NCBI GenBank assembly: GCA_013695475.1
Contig: JACDAJ010000173.1
Coordinates: 1 to 32,890 of the forward strand
Source of the DNA: Rubrobacter sp.
GTDB lineage: Bacteria > Actinomycetota > Rubrobacteria > Rubrobacterales > Rubrobacteraceae
Length of the DNA: 32,890 bases
Reading direction: 5' to 3'
The translations under genes and the position numbers were made by a program. Position 1 is the stretch's first letter. Every line of letters starts with the position of its first letter. Shown here piece after piece: positions 29,084 to 32,890 of the stretch. The notes beneath the pieces are model-generated. The model ran no database searches and was not told the origin of the DNA. It saw only the letters and a list, made by a program, of their open reading frames with translations.

Positions 29084-30946
29084 ATGAGCGAAGAAAGACC
29101 GCAGCCGACGATGCCCTTCGACGTTTGGTCGGAGTGGTTCAAAAATAATATGCAGGAAGGCGCACCGTGGATGATGCTCTCCCCCGGTGAGGAGGCGCAC
29201 GTGAAAACGCGGGCATCGTCCGGCAAAGACCCGCTCCTCTCGGTCGTCGAGAAGGCGTGGGAGGCGAATCCGCTTCAAAGCGTGTTGCCGATAAACTGGG
29301 TTGAGATCACACGCTCCCTCCAGACTTTGTGGATGCGCGAGATGCGCGACCCCGCCCAAGCGACCGCGCGGGCCATGGATTACAACATGCGGGCGTGGAG
29401 CGCGGCGATGGAATCGTGGAACAAAACCGTCTCGCGCATATGGGGAATTCCGGTGGAGGAGGACGACGGCGGCGGCTCCGACAAGCGTTTCTCCTCCCCC
29501 GAGTGGGAGACGAACCCGTATTACCACACGCTCAAAGAGACGTATAACCTCGCCTCCGAATACCTCCTCACCGAGATCGAGGAGACGGACGGAGAGGCCG
29601 GAACCGAGGAGCAAAGACGGCTCCGGTTCCATCTCAAACAGTTCGTGGACGCGATGGCGCCCGTCAACTTCCTCCTCACGAACCCGGCGGCGCTCCGTCG
29701 CGTCGTCGAGACGGGCGGGGCGAGCGTGGCCGAGGGGACGCGGAACCTCCTCGCAGACGTTCAAGAAGGCAAGCTCACCATGACCGACGTGAACGCCTTC
29801 GAGCCGGGCGAGAACCTTGCGATAACGCCCGGAAAAGTCGTGTACCGGAACGGGCTCATCGAGCTCATCCAATATGAGCCGCAAACCGAGAAGGTGCATG
29901 AGGTTCCGATGGTTTGGATGCCGCCGTGGATCAACAAATACTACATTCTCGATATGCAGCCCAAAAACAGCTTCGTGAAATACATGGTCGAGCAAGGCTA
30001 CACGCTCTTCGTCGTAAGCTGGAAAAACCCCGACGCCTCGATGGACGAGACATCCTTCGAGGACTATATGCACAAAGGGCCGCTCGCCGCCGCCGAAGTC
30101 GTACGCGAAATAACCGGGAGCGAGACTGTCAATCCGATGGGATATTGCATCGGCGGGACGCTGCTCGCGATGACGCTCTCGTATCTCGAAGCGAAGGGCG
30201 AGAACAAGTTCGGCCCGGCTACTTTCATGGTCAGTTTGCAGGATTTCTCGGAGGTCGGGGACACGTCGGTGTTCATAGACGACGAGCAGGTGGATTTCAT
30301 GGAGCGCCAAATGCTCGAGCGCGGCTATCTCGACAGCAGCTCGCTGTATAACATGTTCAACCTCCTCCGCTCCAACGACCTTATATGGTCGAACGTTGTA
30401 AATAATTACCTCATGGGGCAAAAGCCCCCGTCTTTCGACCTCCTCTATTGGAACTCGGACAACACGAGGATGGCGAGGAACGCCCACAGTTTCTATATTC
30501 GGAACACGTACCTCGAGAACAACCTCGTCGAGCCGGGCAAAGTCGAACTCGACGGAGTGCCGATAGATCTCGGCCGCATAAAGCAAGATATTTATGCCGT
30601 CGGCGCGGAGAAAGACCACATTGTGCCGTGGAAGTCGGCGTGGAGCATAAGCCAGCTTGCGGGCGGGAACACCCGGTTCGTCCTCGGACACAGCGGCCAC
30701 ATCGCGGGGATAATCAACCACCCCGGCAAAGGCAAAGGCGCTTTCTGGACGAACGACGCCGCCGAAAAAGCGAACACCCCCGAGGAATGGTTCGAGGCCA
30801 CCGAAAAACACGACGGCTCATGGTGGACGGACTGGGCGAAATGGCTCGAAAAACGAAGCGGCGAGAAAACCGAGCCGCCGAAGATGGGAAGCGAAAAACA
30901 CCCGCCCATCGAAGACGCGCCCGGCTCATACGTCAAAGAACGGTAA
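29084..30946 (+). CDS. phaC: Poly(3-hydroxyalkanoate) synthase, class I-like
   Basis: About 620 residues from ATG 29084, placed after GGAAAGGGA; ATG 29051 is in frame. The PhaC N-terminal domain (about 75-250) is followed by the alpha/beta core. The catalytic C355 is in the lipase-like box GYCIGGT, D511 in GAEKDHIVPW and H539 in GHSGHIAGII, matching C319/D480/H508 of Cupriavidus PhaC. PMVWMPPWINKYYILDMQPK is close to the conserved core sequence. It joins hydroxyacyl-CoA units into granule polymer. No phaE or phaR subunit gene is next to it, which together with length supports class I or II. It lies 7 kb from phaA, so PHA genes are split over two sites in this window. Confidence 0.94.
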   Translation: MSEERPQPTMPFDVWSEWFKNNMQEGAPWMMLSPGEEAHVKTRASSGKDPLLSVVEKAWEANPLQSVLPINWVEITRSLQTLWMREMRDPAQATARAMDYNMRAWSAAMESWNKTVSRIWGIPVEEDDGGGSDKRFSSPEWETNPYYHTLKETYNLASEYLLTEIEETDGEAGTEEQRRLRFHLKQFVDAMAPVNFLLTNPAALRRVVETGGASVAEGTRNLLADVQEGKLTMTDVNAFEPGENLAITPGKVVYRNGLIELIQYEPQTEKVHEVPMVWMPPWINKYYILDMQPKNSFVKYMVEQGYTLFVVSWKNPDASMDETSFEDYMHKGPLAAAEVVREITGSETVNPMGYCIGGTLLAMTLSYLEAKGENKFGPATFMVSLQDFSEVGDTSVFIDDEQVDFMERQMLERGYLDSSSLYNMFNLLRSNDLIWSNVVNNYLMGQKPPSFDLLYWNSDNTRMARNAHSFYIRNTYLENNLVEPGKVELDGVPIDLGRIKQDIYAVGAEKDHIVPWKSAWSISQLAGGNTRFVLGHSGHIAGIINHPGKGKGAFWTNDAAEKANTPEEWFEATEKHDGSWWTDWAKWLEKRSGEKTEPPKMGSEKHPPIEDAPGSYVKER

Positions 30947-30962
30947 AGAAGAACGACGAAGG

Positions 30963-30988
30963 GGGGCGGAGAAAGTTTTCTCCGCCCC
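30963..30988. terminator. Strong hairpin between phaC and vapC (convergent)
   Basis: Stem GGGGCGGAGAA/TTCTCCGCCCC (11 bp) with loop AGTT, 16 bp after the phaC stop. No T-tract follows on the plus strand; on the minus strand it is followed by TTCGTCGTTCTTC. It is similar in sequence to the hairpin at 17447-17470. Confidence 0.6.
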
Positions 30989-31063
30989 TCGCCGCGATAG
31001 CCACCGAGTTCGCAGAAAGATCGCCGCGACTCCCCGCTCCCGAAGCGGAGTCGCCTCGCGCCC

Positions 31064-31114
31064 GTTATTGGTTTTGCCAATAACCAATAACCAACAACCG
31101 GGAGCAAAGCGACC
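31064..31114 (+). repeat. AACCAAT/GGAGCAAAGCGACC element, copy 3 with hairpin
   Basis: GTTATTGG (31064-31071) and CCAATAAC (31077-31084) form a hairpin with loop TTTTG, the exact reverse complement of the loop type in copy 1. Then come two more AACCAAT/AACCAAC units, and CCGGGAGCAAAGCGACC (31098-31114), nearly identical to copy 1 read on the other strand. Confidence 0.75.
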
Positions 31115-31146
31115 TTCACGCATCGAGCGCGAGCTTGCCCGCTGGC

Positions 31147-31542
31147 TTACCAACTCGCCACTTTGAGGCCGATCACCCGCTCGAACTCGCGCACGTTGAA
31201 ACTCACGAGCGTGAGGTCTCGTGAGCGGGCGACGGCGGCTATGAGGAGGTCGTTCGGGCCGATGAGCGTCCCCGCCCTTTCGAGATCGGCTCGGATGAGG
31301 CCGTATTTCTCCGATGCCCGGTCGTCGAACGCGAGACTCGGAAACGGAGCGAAAAACCGCGAGAGGACGGCCAGTTTATGGCTCGTCCTCTCGCTTTTCC
31401 GGGCACCATAATATAGCTCGGCCTTCGTCGCGGATGAGAGAGCCACCTCCTCGGGCGTTCGCTCCCTCAGCCGCTCCACGGTCTCTTCCCGGCCTTTGAT
31501 CAGCGCGATGGCCGTGTCCGTGTCGAGGAGATACTCGATCAC
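31147..31542 (-). CDS. vapC: VapC-type toxin (PIN domain ribonuclease)
   Basis: 131 residues from GTG 31542, which overlaps the antitoxin stop (GTGA). PIN-domain acids are D7 in LLDTDTAI, E42 in TKAELYYGA and D98 in GPNDLLIA, with N116 in VSFNVREF at the fourth position, as in many VapC. Such toxins cut tRNA or rRNA when the antitoxin is lost. The C-terminal half has a close relative in the remnant at 17224-17424. The longer reading frame upstream runs into the antitoxin and is not the start. Confidence 0.9.
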   Translation of the reverse strand: MIEYLLDTDTAIALIKGREETVERLRERTPEEVALSSATKAELYYGARKSERTSHKLAVLSRFFAPFPSLAFDDRASEKYGLIRADLERAGTLIGPNDLLIAAVARSRDLTLVSFNVREFERVIGLKVASW

Positions 31543-31763
31543 AACGCTTCCCGCGCCTCGTAATCCCCCTGCCCGCCGCGCTCGACCTCGCCCTCCCAAC
31601 TTCCCAATACCTCATCGAAAAAACCCTCGGGCCACCGCTCCTCATCCACCTCCCGAACCACGATCTCCGCCAGATACCCCGACAAAGATTTCCCCCGCTC
31701 CCGAGCCTTCCGCCTTAAAATCTCCGCCGTACCCTCCGGCACATACAAATGCAACTGCGGCAT
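31539..31763 (-). CDS. vapB: VapB-type antitoxin
   Basis: 74 residues from ATG 31763 with GAGAGGAGG upstream. The N-terminus MPQLHLYVPEGTAEILRRKA followed by RERGKSLSGYLAEIVV is a ribbon-helix-helix DNA-binding domain: a strand, then two helices. The acidic, aromatic tail (WPEGFFDEVLGSWEGE) should wrap the toxin. It overlaps vapC by four bases and probably represses its own promoter. The frame continues upstream but that part is antisense to the neighbouring gene. Confidence 0.87.
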   Translation of the reverse strand: MPQLHLYVPEGTAEILRRKARERGKSLSGYLAEIVVREVDEERWPEGFFDEVLGSWEGEVERGGQGDYEAREAL

Positions 31764-31792
31764 ACGCCTCCTCTCAAAACGAGTGCGCCAAG

Positions 31793-31807
31793 TATATGTG
31801 CTATATG
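31793..31807 (-). promoter_or_regulatory. Possible vapBC operator/promoter
   Basis: TATATG occurs twice, separated by TGC, 30 bp before the vapB start. On the minus strand this gives CATATAGCACATATACT, which could include a -10 (TATACT). Ribbon-helix-helix antitoxins bind short repeats of this size near their promoters; binding here is inferred. Confidence 0.4.
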
Positions 31808-31858
31808 CGCGAACGTGGCAAACGTGACGAGGATCGGCGGAAATTCTCCTTCTCCGCT

Positions 31859-32845
31859 TTACGGATTGAGGACGAGCTTGCCCGTCGTCTTCCGGCCCTC
31901 GAGGTCGGTGTGGGCCTCGGAGGCTTTTTCGAGCGGGTATTTTCCGCCGACGTTGAGTTCGAGGTCGCCCTTTGCGAGCCAGCCGAGGATTTCCTTCATG
32001 CTCGACGCCATGAGATTTTGATCCGCCATGATCCACGGTAGGAAAAACCCGCTCACCGTTTGCTGCTTCCTCATCATGCGGAAGAGTCCGACCGAACTCG
32101 GCTCCCCGCTCGCCGCCCCGAAAACCACCATCCGACCGAACGGCGCGAGACAACCGAGGTTCTTCTCCGGGAAATCGCCGCCGACCATCTCCAATATTAC
32201 GTCCGCGCCGTTGCCGCCCGTCGCGGTCTTCACCGTCTCCGGCCAACCGTCATCCGTATAGTCAACGAGGACATCGGCGCCGAGATCCTTCGCCATGTTC
32301 AGCTTTTCCTGATTGCTCGCCGTCGCGATGACGTTCCCCGCCCCCATGAGCTTCGCCATCTGAACCGCGAGATACCCGACCCCACCCGCCGCCGCATGCA
32401 CGACGATGGATTCTCCTTCCCCCATGCGCCCCGTCGTCTTTATGAGGTGGTACGCGGTGAGTCCTTGAAGCGGAATCGCCGCCGCCGCGTCGAAGCCGAG
32501 GCCGTCCGGTATCGGGATGACCGAGTTCGCCGGAGCAACGGCATACTCCGCGTATCCCCCATCGTTTCCGAGGACGACGACCTCGTCACCCTCCGAGACG
32601 TCCGAGACACCGGAGCCGACGGCTTCGACGGCTCCGGCGACTTCGGAGCCGGGGGTGAAGGGGACGGCCTGCTTTTTGAGGTATTCGTTCTTCCGACGCA
32701 TCGTGTCGGCGAAGTTCACGCCGGACGCATGGACACGAATCAAAACCTCGCCCTCGCCCGGCTCCGGTCTCTCGACTTCCGCGAGTTTCAAAACGTCCGG
32801 CCCGCCGAACTCCTCGACCACTATGGCCTTCATCGTCGTCGTCAT
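31859..32845 (-). CDS. Zinc-less quinone oxidoreductase (MDR superfamily)
   Basis: About 328 residues from ATG 32845, which follows GGAGGAA. It has the GroES-like N-terminal domain (VHASGVNFADTMRR; PGSEVAGAVEAVGSGV at 65-80) and the Rossmann motif VHAAAGGVGYLAVQMAK with AAAGGVG at 151-157. The zinc ligands of alcohol dehydrogenases are missing, and ASGVNFAD is typical of NADPH:quinone reductases. The C-terminus KYPLEKASEAHTDLEGRKTT followed by GKLVL also fits that group. It probably reduces quinones or enones with NADPH. The stop is 96 bp from the vapB start; I see no functional link to its neighbours. Confidence 0.88.
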   Translation of the reverse strand: MTTTMKAIVVEEFGGPDVLKLAEVERPEPGEGEVLIRVHASGVNFADTMRRKNEYLKKQAVPFTPGSEVAGAVEAVGSGVSDVSEGDEVVVLGNDGGYAEYAVAPANSVIPIPDGLGFDAAAAIPLQGLTAYHLIKTTGRMGEGESIVVHAAAGGVGYLAVQMAKLMGAGNVIATASNQEKLNMAKDLGADVLVDYTDDGWPETVKTATGGNGADVILEMVGGDFPEKNLGCLAPFGRMVVFGAASGEPSSVGLFRMMRKQQTVSGFFLPWIMADQNLMASSMKEILGWLAKGDLELNVGGKYPLEKASEAHTDLEGRKTTGKLVLNP

Positions 32846-32890
32846 GGGTTCCTCCATTTCGCCTTTATCGAATCCACGCGAATATATCAG

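Noticed and set aside
28496-30811. A 771-residue minus-strand open frame opposite phaC
   Set aside because: Antisense to PhaC with its full catalytic triad; no domain of its own.
24122-31114. CRISPR arrays
   Set aside because: The repeats are only 7-15 bp, contiguous and without spacers, and no cas genes are present.
1-32890. tRNA, rRNA, insertion sequences or prophage genes
   Set aside because: No cloverleaf-like segments, ribosomal RNA stretches, transposases or integrases were recognised on either strand.

Overview
The window is a high-GC bacterial chromosome segment with short intergenic gaps. The lineage cannot be fixed from the sequence. A PhaC close in size to class I enzymes, a PadR regulator next to phasin-like genes, a DabA-type carbon-uptake locus and many 7-bp tandem repeats would fit a free-living, stress-tolerant high-GC bacterium. 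A Rubrobacter-like actinobacterium is my low-confidence guess.

Region 1 (1-2053): a minus-strand two-component pair. The response regulator is cut by the window edge, and its TTG start overlaps the stop of a membrane histidine kinase. A repeat-rich intergenic region follows.

Region 2 (2054-17424): the main locus, 15 kb on the plus strand. The order is SulP anion transporter, two-CBS protein, NuoM-like subunit, very large DabA (UPF0753/DUF2309), a 343-bp repeat-filled gap, NuoL-like subunit with an enlarged C-terminal arm, two tandem NuoM-like paralogues, and an MrpD/NuoN-like subunit. No hydrophilic complex I subunits are present. Known DABs pair one DabA with one antiporter-like DabB and couple ion flow to CO2 hydration. 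This locus has one DabA and five antiporter-like membrane subunits, and it may encode an enlarged DAB-type bicarbonate-accumulating machine. It ends in a vapC remnant.

Region 3 (17425-22179): polyhydroxyalkanoate (PHA) precursor and granule genes. These are two SDR reductases (one PhaB-like) on the minus strand, then a divergent PadR regulator, two phasin-like proteins with hairpin terminators, and thiolase PhaA on the plus strand.

Region 4 (22180-27159): two paralogous membrane-SnoaL fusion genes (the first frameshifted), a GNAT acetyltransferase, a small hypothetical protein and a glutaryl-CoA-dehydrogenase-like acyl-CoA dehydrogenase.

Region 5 (27160-32890): a repeat-rich gap, an alpha/beta hydrolase, the PHA synthase phaC, a vapBC toxin-antitoxin pair and a zinc-less quinone oxidoreductase.

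Two kinds of repeat run through the window. Short tandem repeats, mostly with a 7-bp period, sit at gene ends. A degenerate element of roughly 150-240 bp, with a heptamer run at one end, occurs at four sites, one of them inside the 3' coding end of a NuoM-like gene.
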